From an uncultured Eggerthellaceae bacterium (lineage in GTDB: Bacteria; Actinomycetota; Coriobacteriia; Coriobacteriales; Eggerthellaceae), in contig CALULI010000006.1 in the NCBI GenBank assembly GCA_944321455.1, positions 1 through 64,000 of the forward strand: 64,000 bases of DNA, in the 5' to 3' direction. The notes under the pieces were generated by a model, which had not been told where the DNA came from, did not search any database, and saw only the letters and a list, made by a program, of their open reading frames with translations. Positions within the stretch are counted from its first letter, which is position 1, and every line of letters starts with the position of its first letter. The translations under genes were made by a program, and so were the position numbers. Positions 43,323 to 54,465 of this stretch are shown one piece after another.

Positions 43323-43799
43323 ATGTTCTTTAACAAAAAGAAAAAGATTATCCGCCGCTGTCAAACACTGGGATCCTACGTCAGTGGCATCGACAGCGCC
43401 ATGATTTCCTATATGAGCGATTTCTTAATGCGTGATAAAGGCAATACCATTCAGGCTACGAAGAATTATTTAATGTTTGTTGGAGCAACGGGTGCAATTT
43501 TAAGTACGGTACCCATTACTCCTTTACGCGATGACTTCAACGCCATTGCTATTTCAAGTCAATGGGCAAAAATTCAACACCCTTATAGTCCCGCAAGTGA
43601 CATTTACATGGGAAATGACACCAGCACAACCGACCATGGTTTTAGGGATTTAGACGAAAATGACCAAGACGGCGTTAATAGCGATGAGTCCAATAATGGA
43701 AACAACGACGATGGGTGGTCAAGCTTTTCTGATTCCGACGGATCAAGCTTCACCAACAACAATAATAATAACAACAATAACAATAACAATAACGGCTAA
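43323..43799 (+). CDS. Candidate precursor with aromatic/Asn-rich tail
   Basis: 158 aa. A basic start (MFFNKKKKIIRRC) and a helical or hydrophobic first ~65 residues are followed by a disordered acidic C-terminal half. The tail has isolated aromatics, each followed by small or polar residues: F107-R-D, W132-S-S, F135-S-D, F143-T-N. Asn145-157 is an unbroken run of 13 before a final Gly. AGGAGGA overlaps the end of the radical-SAM gene, giving tight coupling. The layout of a helical leader and polar aromatic-punctuated tail next to a SPASM enzyme fits a modified-peptide precursor, but length and sequence are unlike families I know. Confidence 0.6.
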   Translation: MFFNKKKKIIRRCQTLGSYVSGIDSAMISYMSDFLMRDKGNTIQATKNYLMFVGATGAILSTVPITPLRDDFNAIAISSQWAKIQHPYSPASDIYMGNDTSTTDHGFRDLDENDQDGVNSDESNNGNNDDGWSSFSDSDGSSFTNNNNNNNNNNNNNG

Positions 43800-43814
43800 G
43801 GCTGAAGAAGTGTC

Positions 43815-44351
43815 ATGATTAATTTCTACCGCCCGCCCACAAGGGACGAAATGCAATATGCTGGCGATGTTATTCGTGGAAAAAGAAAACTCGACGCCGG
43901 CATAATTATTGGAACGGCGTTTCTTGGTGCCCTAATGGGGATAGCAATAGGTTTCGCAGGAGCAGATGCAAGCAACGAGCCTCCGAATGCAAGCCACATC
44001 GCCATAAGTGCGGGCGTTTGCGCACTTACCTTAGGCGTCATAGCAGCGCTAATTCTTGGATCAATTCGCTCAATAATGGCGGTATGCAAAGCCTGGTTGC
44101 CAGCACGTATTATTGCCATTGTTGCTTGTGTCTTACTTGGCGTACAGATCCTGCGCAAAATTGCTTTTTGGATAATTCTACCTTCGCAAGCATTGGCGGA
44201 TTTGGTCCTAAGCTGTTTGATCTTAGTTTTTGCCATTCTGTTCTTTAACTTAGGATTGCGCCTTGTCTTCATTGTCTACTGCATGATTACAGGTCAAGAC
44301 GAAGGCGAAATAATGGTGCGCAACATTTCTGCCAATAATAAAAAACAGTAA
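43815..44351 (+). CDS. Membrane protein of the radical-SAM operon
   Basis: 178 aa with four hydrophobic segments (about 28-50, 62-84, 92-112, 120-160) and a short polar C-terminus. GAAGAAG lies 7 bp upstream of ATG 43815, and 15 bp separate it from the putative precursor. It is not an ABC or peptidase-like exporter and I cannot name the family; it could anchor, export or confer resistance to the modified product. Confidence 0.65.
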   Translation: MINFYRPPTRDEMQYAGDVIRGKRKLDAGIIIGTAFLGALMGIAIGFAGADASNEPPNASHIAISAGVCALTLGVIAALILGSIRSIMAVCKAWLPARIIAIVACVLLGVQILRKIAFWIILPSQALADLVLSCLILVFAILFFNLGLRLVFIVYCMITGQDEGEIMVRNISANNKKQ

Positions 44352-44395
44352 AGAAAAATCTTGTCCTGCCCTTAGAATGATTCTTGCTCTTTTTG

Positions 44396-44421
44396 TGCCT
44401 GAAATCGAATTTCAGGCACCA
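44396..44421. repeat. Palindrome after the radical-SAM operon
   Basis: GTGCCTGAAAT and ATTTCAGGCAC form an 11-bp perfect stem. The T-run precedes rather than follows it on the plus strand, so it is not a classical terminator. Confidence 0.55.
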
Positions 44422-44533
44422 ACGACTCAGCTTCTTCTAAGAGTGATTTGCTTGCACGCGTCACATGAGACCTTGTTTTATTCAAACGCTATCTAATTGA
44501 TTTATCAGATCATTAGTTAACTACAGAGAAACG

Positions 44534-44977
44534 CTAACGTCGCTTCATGATGAGGATTGGATAAGGATTACCCTGTTCGTCCAATTCGGAGCGATCAACT
44601 GTTTCAAAGCCCAAATGCTCATAAAATCCTACTGCCTGAGGATTCTGCTCATTTACTGCAACTTCATTTATCCCATGCTCCACAAAGCCAAAGGATAAAA
44701 GCTGCTTACCTATGCCCTCCCCGCGACAATCAGCTTCAATAAACAACATTTCCAACTTTTGATTATTTATTCCCATAAAGCCAACAGGAACATGCTCATC
44801 ATTTTCCGCAACAAACAACAGAGGCACTTCACTCAGCGCTTGTGGAACGTATTCTTTAATTGCAAGAATCTCAGCATCTGAGAGGAAAAGGTGCGTTGCA
44901 CGCACGGAACCCTCCCAAACAACAACCAGCCGATCAATAAGTTCAGGATTCCTATCTTCAACCTTATATATATTCAC
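44534..44977 (-). CDS. GNAT acetyltransferase
   Basis: 147 aa. The acetyl-CoA loop is CRGEGIGKQLL, with NEQNPQAVGFYEHLGFE closing the fold. The N-terminus IDRLVVVWEGSVRATHLFLS is typical of the YjaB-like subgroup. I use GTG 44977, since GAAGGATGG lies 6-8 bp before it; ATG 44986 overlaps the ribosome-binding site. Substrate unknown. Confidence 0.85.
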   Translation of the reverse strand: MNIYKVEDRNPELIDRLVVVWEGSVRATHLFLSDAEILAIKEYVPQALSEVPLLFVAENDEHVPVGFMGINNQKLEMLFIEADCRGEGIGKQLLSFGFVEHGINEVAVNEQNPQAVGFYEHLGFETVDRSELDEQGNPYPILIMKRR

Positions 44978-45172
44978 GGTAACCATCCTTCACTTCTTTG
45001 CGCTATTCAAATCGCATTATAACGAAGACAGCGCTAGAAGAGACTTCTTGCTAGCTTACCCTGTGCTTTCGTTACTCCATCGCGCTACAATGAAGGACGC
45101 TTATCATACGCCCTGCGCGACTGATCAGTTTCTGCTTGCACCTATAAACAGCCTTCGTAAAGGACCGCATTA

Positions 45173-46348
45173 ATGAATACCACCAGCAATGATTCCCTTA
45201 TGCATTCTTTTAAAATGTCACTTGCACGTCCTTTCGCACCCCTCGCACAAGCCTTGCATAAACTCTTCGAAAACAGAAAGCGCGGCTACTTTATTAAAGC
45301 GCTCCTTTTGCTTTGCTTCTTGTTTCTCCTGGAACAAACACTTCCTTTTATGTCCACGCCTGTTGTGGTGGTGTTTTGGCTCATTCTGACAACGCTTTCC
45401 GCCATCACGTTTATCTATGCCGTTACGGTAAGAAAAACCGAACACCAACTTGCAAAATATCAGCTTGATGGACAATTAGCTCGCTTCAACAATGGGCGTG
45501 CCTTTACTATCTTTATTGGATTTGTACTTTCGGGCGTTTTTTCAATGGGATTGCTACTAAGCCTGCCTAAGTGGGAGATAACTCAATGGGCTTTCGTCAT
45601 TGTTTCGATTGCAGTCTATTTTGGATTCGCCCTAGCCTTTCAAAACAAAGCAAAAACAGAGTACAAACCAGCCTTTCAACAAAAGGCTATTATCCAATGG
45701 TCTTCGTGTTGTTCTCTTGTTGTCTTGTGCGTTGCGGTGTATGCCACGGAAGCAACAACGTCTCTTTCCGCTTCAGACAACGTACTTGATGCTATCTACG
45801 AATTGAGCACTCCCTTTCTTGCATCACCTTCGGCTATCATGCATGTCTTGGGAGACTTTTCAATTGTCTCAGATATTGGCTTATTATATGGAATACCACA
45901 AGCTACCTCAGGAGCATTAGGAGAAACGTCATACCTTATAGTTATTGCGATAAGTCTTGTGATTTACGCCTCAATTTTGCTGAGCTTTATTAACTTGTTG
46001 GGTTGCTGCTATCTGAGCTCTTACGAAATTCGCAGAGCTTTTTCTCCCTTGCCTACCGAATGGAATACCTCACAAAAGCCAGCCCTCAAGTGCGGGTTGA
46101 TTGTTGCAGCTCTTGTCACGGTGCTTTTATTGGCAGGAATCATCCTTGTATATGACCACCATTTGGAAGCCGTAAAACAAACAGGGCAGCAAACAAAAAT
46201 TGAGGCATTTACATATGCTCAGCTTGACATTATGGCCTATGCAATTGACAAGAAGAACCTAGGCGAGCAAGCAGCTGAACGCATTGCTGATGAAACAACC
46301 GAAACATCCACATCGTTTATTAATGGGTTTCTATCGCACAACAATTAG
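45173..46348 (+). CDS. Polytopic membrane protein, unknown
   Basis: 391 aa. About seven hydrophobic segments (near 43-60, 63-85, 112-132, 137-155, 176-195, 260-285, 310-330) and a soluble C-terminus of 60 residues. AAAGGACC precedes ATG 45173. No conserved motif recognised. Confidence 0.6.
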   Translation: MNTTSNDSLMHSFKMSLARPFAPLAQALHKLFENRKRGYFIKALLLLCFLFLLEQTLPFMSTPVVVVFWLILTTLSAITFIYAVTVRKTEHQLAKYQLDGQLARFNNGRAFTIFIGFVLSGVFSMGLLLSLPKWEITQWAFVIVSIAVYFGFALAFQNKAKTEYKPAFQQKAIIQWSSCCSLVVLCVAVYATEATTSLSASDNVLDAIYELSTPFLASPSAIMHVLGDFSIVSDIGLLYGIPQATSGALGETSYLIVIAISLVIYASILLSFINLLGCCYLSSYEIRRAFSPLPTEWNTSQKPALKCGLIVAALVTVLLLAGIILVYDHHLEAVKQTGQQTKIEAFTYAQLDIMAYAIDKKNLGEQAAERIADETTETSTSFINGFLSHNN

Positions 46349-46453
46349 CTAGGGCACATAAAAGTTTTTAACTCTTACTAAACAACCCCTCCATTCGCCC
46401 TGCCAATCTGTCATGATGAAAGCAGCTCAAAGAAACAGAAAGGATTGCACGCG

Positions 46454-46957
46454 ATGGCACAAAACAATCCAACAACCACCCCGTCTTCAACAGCCAATAG
46501 CACTAATTCCTTTATGGCCGCTGCTTTAGACGAAGCCTATGCAGGCATTTCCGCACAGGAAGGCGGACCCTTTGGATCGGTAGTTGTCAAAGATGGCATT
46601 ATTGTTGGACGCGGTCATAATCAGGTTCTTCACAACCAGGACCCCACCTGCCACGGCGAGATGCAAGCAATTCGTGATGCCTGCAATAATCTTGGCACGC
46701 ATGATTTGTCGGGCTGTGAATTGTACACCACTGCAGAACCTTGCCCTATGTGTTTAGGTGCCATCATGTGGGCAAACATTAAAGCGGTCTATTATGGATG
46801 CACGCGCTTTGATTCAGCTGATATTGGTTTTCGCGATGATGCGTTCTATCAGCAGCTTGAAGGTGAAACCACCGTTGTAAATCTATCAGAGTTTGATCGC
46901 GAAGCCTGCCTTGAACTGTTCCATGTATATGAACAAAGCAATGCCAGCAGGTATTAA
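46454..46957 (+). CDS. Nucleoside/guanine deaminase (CMP/dCMP deaminase fold)
   Basis: 167 aa. The zinc-deaminase motifs are HGEMQAIRDAC (His ligand and catalytic Glu) and TTAEPCPMCLGAIMWA (two Cys ligands). The GGPFGSVVVKDG start and YYGCTRFDSADIGFRDDAFY match guanine deaminase (GuaD) and related nucleoside deaminases rather than tRNA-specific TadA. AAAGGA precedes ATG 46454. Its last bases overlap convergently with the next gene. Confidence 0.88.
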   Translation: MAQNNPTTTPSSTANSTNSFMAAALDEAYAGISAQEGGPFGSVVVKDGIIVGRGHNQVLHNQDPTCHGEMQAIRDACNNLGTHDLSGCELYTTAEPCPMCLGAIMWANIKAVYYGCTRFDSADIGFRDDAFYQQLEGETTVVNLSEFDREACLELFHVYEQSNASRY

Positions 46958-47328
46958 TGCTGGCAGGCCTGATCAGAGGTCATGTTAGGAAGCTTCCCTT
47001 TGGCAACTAACTGAGCTACTTCCCCAACCGTTGGGTGATCCGCATCGTAGTACACCGCGATGCCTGCATTCGCAAATCCCTGCATAGGACGCATGCCCAT
47101 GCCTGCTGCAGCAATAGCCTGAACGCCTACGCCCTGCAGTAAACCGACAATAGCAATGCAGCCACCTTCTTCATGAGGAGGATTATCCAATTCGGTTACA
47201 TTAGTCAATTCTCCATCGACAATATCAATGATGGTAAAGCAATCACAATGACCAAAGTGTCCGCTACGCTGAGCATCAAGCCCTGCTTTACCCATAGTAG
47301 GAACGGCAAGTTTTACTGTTTCTGCCAT
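46954..47328 (-). CDS. NifX/NifB-like iron-molybdenum cofactor-binding protein
   Basis: 124 aa. The fold is visible in KLAVPTMGKAGLDAQRSGHF, GHCDCFTIIDI, and the glycine-rich MGMRPMQGFANAGIAVYY. PF02579-type proteins bind FeMo-cofactor-like clusters; outside nitrogen fixers they are of uncertain function. A Cys/His-bearing segment (GHCDC) and a C-terminal CQH could bind metal. No nif genes are nearby. Confidence 0.8.
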   Translation of the reverse strand: MAETVKLAVPTMGKAGLDAQRSGHFGHCDCFTIIDIVDGELTNVTELDNPPHEEGGCIAIVGLLQGVGVQAIAAAGMGMRPMQGFANAGIAVYYDADHPTVGEVAQLVAKGKLPNMTSDQACQH

Positions 47329-47717
47329 CGTACGCCTCTTTCTTATGCCCTGTGTTCGTGAGAAACACCCTATTTACTTCATATATAAGCGGTTTGTCCG
47401 TACAAAAGTAGGCTCACTTTTACATAAGCGCGTGGCATCTAGCAAAAGACGCGTGCGTGCGCTTGTGCCTTGCCCTCAATATACGACTAATTTGGTAACA
47501 ATAGTCTCATTCTCGTGCAAAGGCGCCGTTTAACCGCAAACGGCAAATCCCCCGTTTGTGCATTCACTAAAAAAGCAACAGGATTCAGTACATGTCTTCA
47601 TAAAAGCGTGAGTCAACAATCAAAAGCATCCTCTAAAACGTGGTCTATAAAAAACTGGCGGATAGCATACGTGCCAATCCGCCAGATTCTCAGATAAAGT
47701 AATGCGCTTGTGCTCTT
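47329..47717. other. Intergenic region
   Basis: No gene. A small hairpin GCCGTTT-aaccgc-AAACGGC lies near 47527-47546 and the carB terminator at 47650-47686. Confidence 0.4.
47650..47686 (-). terminator. carB terminator
   Basis: On the minus strand CTGGCGGAT pairs with ATCCGCCAG across a 14-nt loop and is followed by TTTTTTAT. Confidence 0.75.
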
Positions 47718-50954
<3,237 letters not shown>

Positions 50955-51135
50955 GTGACGTCCTTCCTGATCGAAGCACGAACAATACACTGGGAATTAT
51001 TGTACTCGTTTCGCGGCGTTCCGTCGGGATCGCCGCGCAATTTGTTCTATTGTTAATATCAAGGCACAACAATTATGTAACGCGCAAGACGCTTTTGTAT
51101 TTCGCCAGGCGCTTCGTCTATGTCTGCGGTTGCCG

Positions 51136-51687
51136 CTACGCTTGCTTTTCGCATTCACGAATATAAGCAATCAGAGGATCCAGGTATTCACGCTTGGAGC
51201 CATCAAATCCTTTGCGCATTTGAGAGACGGCATCCAGGTCGCGCTGCGCAGTATCTTTGCCTTTTTCAAGCATATGGAAATAAATGCGCATTGCCACTTT
51301 GTCAAAGGATCCTAATTTGCCATATTCAAAACCACCCTGCGCGTAAAAATGAACAAGGTCCTTGTACTGATCTTCAGGAAATTTATTGCGAAAAGCCTGC
51401 TCATGGTCTGATTCGGGCCATTCATCACAAGGCATAGGTGTTGCGCCAACGCCCAGCACAACAAACTTATCCATAGGATACTGTTCAAGCTGCTTTTGCA
51501 GCCATGCTGCCTTGGTTAGGCCCGCTGCGTGATACCAACTACAGAAAATTACTTTGTCCATAGCCGCTATATCAACGGTATGCGCCTGCGCAAAAGGAGT
51601 TGCCTCGATGCCGAATTCTTCGGCCAGCCATTCTGCGTAGCGTTTCGTATGACCTGTTTGAGAACAATAGATAATTGCGATGTTCAT
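51136..51687 (-). CDS. Flavodoxin-like protein
   Basis: 183 aa. The FMN phosphate loop IYCSQTGHTKRYAEWLAEEF, the second loop FCSWYHAAGL, and VVLGVGATPMP are those of a flavodoxin_4-type short protein. It probably shuttles electrons or senses redox state. AAAGGGG sits 8 bp before ATG 51687. Confidence 0.8.
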   Translation of the reverse strand: MNIAIIYCSQTGHTKRYAEWLAEEFGIEATPFAQAHTVDIAAMDKVIFCSWYHAAGLTKAAWLQKQLEQYPMDKFVVLGVGATPMPCDEWPESDHEQAFRNKFPEDQYKDLVHFYAQGGFEYGKLGSFDKVAMRIYFHMLEKGKDTAQRDLDAVSQMRKGFDGSKREYLDPLIAYIRECEKQA

Positions 51688-51701
51688 GGCTACCCCTTTG
51701 C

Positions 51702-51734
51702 GACCACAACGAAACCACAACGAAACCACAACGA
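51702..51734. repeat. Three tandem 11-bp repeats
   Basis: ACCACAACGAA occurs three times in a row just upstream of the flavodoxin start. Confidence 0.75.
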
Positions 51735-51819
51735 AGCTTCACAGCAATCGAAGCCCTTTGACAAAAGAGTAGATTATTTGACACGAATTGCCGTGTCGTA
51801 ATAGTTAAATCTTTGTAAC

Positions 51820-51843
51820 GTTGTACAATAGTTGTTGTACAAC
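51820..51843. promoter_or_regulatory. Palindromic operator/promoter of the toxin-antitoxin pair
   Basis: GTTGTACAA (51820-51828) and TTGTACAAC (51835-51843) form a perfect 9-bp inverted repeat. The left arm overlaps a TACAAT -10 box (51824-51829), as expected for an antitoxin-repressed promoter. Confidence 0.7.
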
Positions 51844-51872
51844 TGAGAGAACAAAACCTTTTGGAGGGCACT

Positions 51873-52169
51873 ATGAATGACGCAATGGTTACGGGCAGAA
51901 TGTCTTCCGATAAAAAAACTCAAGGCGCAAGGGTTTTGCAAAACAATAATCTCACCGCTTCAGAAGCTATCAATCTTCTCTACGACAAGCTCATCCAAGA
52001 AGGCAGTGCTGATTTTCTCACGAAAGACAGCACTCCTAAAGACGTTGCATGGCAAAACGCCGCTCGCTTCGTTGACTCCCTATCAAGCCCCCAACAATCG
52101 CGGTTTGACACTATGACTAAAAACGAAATCAAAGCGGAACGCTTACGCAAGCGTGGCCTCTTAGAGTAA
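51873..52169 (+). CDS. RelB/DinJ-type antitoxin
   Basis: 98 aa. The N-terminal ribbon-helix-helix region reads MVTGRMSSDKKTQGARVLQN and TASEAINLLYDKLIQEGS. The C-terminal part (AERLRKRGLLE) would wrap the toxin. TTGGAGGGC precedes ATG 51873 (the frame starts at 51861). It is followed 16 bp later by a PIN-domain gene and lies behind a palindromic operator. Confidence 0.8.
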   Translation: MNDAMVTGRMSSDKKTQGARVLQNNNLTASEAINLLYDKLIQEGSADFLTKDSTPKDVAWQNAARFVDSLSSPQQSRFDTMTKNEIKAERLRKRGLLE

Positions 52170-52185
52170 TGCAAGGAAATCTGTC

Positions 52186-52650
52186 ATGTCACAAGCAAAA
52201 CTCTTGTTAGATAGCAACGTCATTATTGATTATCTCAACGAAAGAGAGCCTTTTTATCACAAGGCAAGGCTCATCATGATTGCAGGACGAATAGGAGACT
52301 TAGATCTCTTTGTTTCTTCTTCTCAGATTACCGACCTTTTGTATGTGCTTTCGGAAGGTGGCAAAAAATCACTGGTGCCAAAAGCCCAAGAAAAACTAAG
52401 AGGACTCTGCACCTTCGTGAATGTCGTAAACGTAGGGAGAAACGAAGTAGATGCAATGCTCCTTTCTTCTTGGGCAGATCCCGAAGATGCCTTGCTCTAC
52501 GAAGTTGCCCTGAACACAAAGGTGGATTTTGTTCTATCCAGAAACCAGCAAGATTTTGAAAGTTCTCTTATTCCTGTTTTAGATTGCGACGAATTCTTAA
52601 CGTTGCTTAAAGCCACTAAAGGAATTGATTATGAACTGGTAGCAACCTAG
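52186..52650 (+). CDS. PIN-domain ribonuclease toxin
   Basis: 154 aa. PIN acidic residues appear in LLLDSNVIIDYLNE, SSSQITDLLY, and ADPEDALLYEVAL with VDFVLSRNQQDF. Pairing a PIN (VapC-like) toxin with a RelB/DinJ-type antitoxin is an uncommon mix of classes. PIN toxins cleave RNA, often tRNA or rRNA. AAGGAAA precedes ATG 52186. Confidence 0.82.
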   Translation: MSQAKLLLDSNVIIDYLNEREPFYHKARLIMIAGRIGDLDLFVSSSQITDLLYVLSEGGKKSLVPKAQEKLRGLCTFVNVVNVGRNEVDAMLLSSWADPEDALLYEVALNTKVDFVLSRNQQDFESSLIPVLDCDEFLTLLKATKGIDYELVAT

Positions 52651-52686
52651 CTCAGGGAAGACGTGCTTCCCTGAGCATTTGCTAAA

Positions 52687-54465
52687 CTACACCACCCACT
52701 GAGCGCTTTCGTTTTGCAGCGTAACCATCTTTTTGAACAAACCATTTTCCTGCTGCATTAATTCTTGAGGAGCGCCCTGTTCAACAACACTGCCCTCTTT
52801 AAGAACAACAATCTTGTCAGCATTCATAACGGTGCGCATACGGTGAGCAATTACCATAACAGTTTTGCCGACCAACAAACGACTCAGCGCCTGCTGCACC
52901 TGTGTTTCGTTTTCAACATCAAGACTAGCTGTTGCCTCATCCAGCAAAACAATAGGAGCATTTTTCAACAGCGCACGAGCAATAGAGATGCGTTGACGTT
53001 CGCCGCCAGAGAGTTTGGTGCCATTTTCGCCAATGGACGTCTCGTAACCCTGAGGTAAACGAAGCGCAAATTCATCGCAATTTGCTGCCTTTGCCGCTGC
53101 AAGCACTTCTTCATCAGTTGCATCACGCCTGCCCAAGCGAATGTTATTCATCACCGTGTCGTCAAAGAGCAACACATCCTGGAATACCACGGCGTAGTCA
53201 CGCAACAGCACTTCTGGATCCACGTCGGCAACATTTACGCCACCTACCAAAACAGAACCTGAGGTGGGATCCCAGAAACGAGCAGCCAACTTCGAACAGG
53301 TAGACTTTCCTGAACCAGAAGGACCTACCAAAGCAGTTATTTCGCCTTCGCGCGCCGTAAAGCTAACGTTGCTCAAAACAGGCACGTCATCTGATTCGTT
53401 GTAGGCAAAAGAAACATCCCTAAACTCAACCGAATGACCCTGAGGATTGAAGGTTTCGCTACCCGTTGCCAGCGGCTCTTCGTAGAAGGACTTCATACGA
53501 GCAGCTGCCGTCCTTGCATGGAACAGCTCCGCAATAAGCATGAGCGCCTGATCGAAGGGCGCATAAATACGAGACACCACCAGCAAGAAGCAAAAGAGCA
53601 CCATAAACGAACAGCTACCCTCAAGAATAAACAGAGCACCTGCAATGATGGTGCTTGCTATACCGAGGCGAAGCACAATCTGAGCGCCATTAACGAAAAT
53701 CCCCGTTAAGAGTTCCCCTTTGATGGTTTGCTTTTCAGAGGCATCAATATCGTTGTTGATATCTTCAAGGTAGCGTTCAACTTGATTCGTGGCGCGCACT
53801 TCACGGACACACTCAAGGGCCTCTTGAATATCATCAGAAACCTGCAAGTTCTTTTCGCGCGTCGCACGGGAAAGGGGCGCTAACAGCTTTCGACTTGCAA
53901 ACAGCAGCACAAACGCCATCGGCACACTCCATAATGCAGCCAATGCCAAACGCCAGTCGAAAATAAACAAACCAACCGCCGCAATGCCAAGCGTTACGTA
54001 AGCACCGTAGAGTTCAGGGAGAACATGACTGTAGGCATGCTCGGTAATTTTGACATCACCCATAATAGTTTCCGTTAAATCCGCTAAGTCGCGCTTGCCA
54101 AAGAACGACAAGGGCAACTTGCGCAAACGCTCCGCCAGGCCAATACGCTGCCTGCCGCTTTCGTTATAAATAACGCCATATTGGTAGTAGTAGGCAAAGT
54201 ATTCTGCAACGCAAAGCAGCACGAAAAACGCAACTAACAGAACAACAAACGGAACAGTAAAACCAACTGAAGCCAGCTGAGGAAGCCCGCCAAAAAGAGA
54301 CGGCATGGGAGATCCCTGGGTATACCCCGCCACCAAAGCATCCATGAGCAAATAGAGCAAGCCAATGCCCATGAAAATAATGAGATTTGCCAAAGCGGTC
54401 CATACCGTGCCAAGTTTTACGTTACGCACACCTTCATCAGTGAGCGCATATTTTTCTTTCAGCAT
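52687..54465 (-). CDS. ABC exporter half-transporter 2 (permease plus ATPase)
   Basis: 592 aa. Six membrane segments in the N-terminal ~320 residues (MsbA/YbtQ-like) precede an ATPase with Walker A GPSGSGKST, signature LSGGERQRIS, Walker B IVLLDEATA and H-loop IAHRM. The ATG (54465) is directly after the stop of 54466, so the two half-transporters are made together and should form a heterodimer. Confidence 0.92.
   Translation of the reverse strand: MLKEKYALTDEGVRNVKLGTVWTALANLIIFMGIGLLYLLMDALVAGYTQGSPMPSLFGGLPQLASVGFTVPFVVLLVAFFVLLCVAEYFAYYYQYGVIYNESGRQRIGLAERLRKLPLSFFGKRDLADLTETIMGDVKITEHAYSHVLPELYGAYVTLGIAAVGLFIFDWRLALAALWSVPMAFVLLFASRKLLAPLSRATREKNLQVSDDIQEALECVREVRATNQVERYLEDINNDIDASEKQTIKGELLTGIFVNGAQIVLRLGIASTIIAGALFILEGSCSFMVLFCFLLVVSRIYAPFDQALMLIAELFHARTAAARMKSFYEEPLATGSETFNPQGHSVEFRDVSFAYNESDDVPVLSNVSFTAREGEITALVGPSGSGKSTCSKLAARFWDPTSGSVLVGGVNVADVDPEVLLRDYAVVFQDVLLFDDTVMNNIRLGRRDATDEEVLAAAKAANCDEFALRLPQGYETSIGENGTKLSGGERQRISIARALLKNAPIVLLDEATASLDVENETQVQQALSRLLVGKTVMVIAHRMRTVMNADKIVVLKEGSVVEQGAPQELMQQENGLFKKMVTLQNESAQWVV

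Noticed and set aside
43604-43789. Minus-strand 61-aa poly-Leu frame
   Set aside because: Mirror image of the asparagine repeat.
47527-47546. GCCGTTT/AAACGGC hairpin as a terminator
   Set aside because: Short stem, no T-run and no gene ending there.
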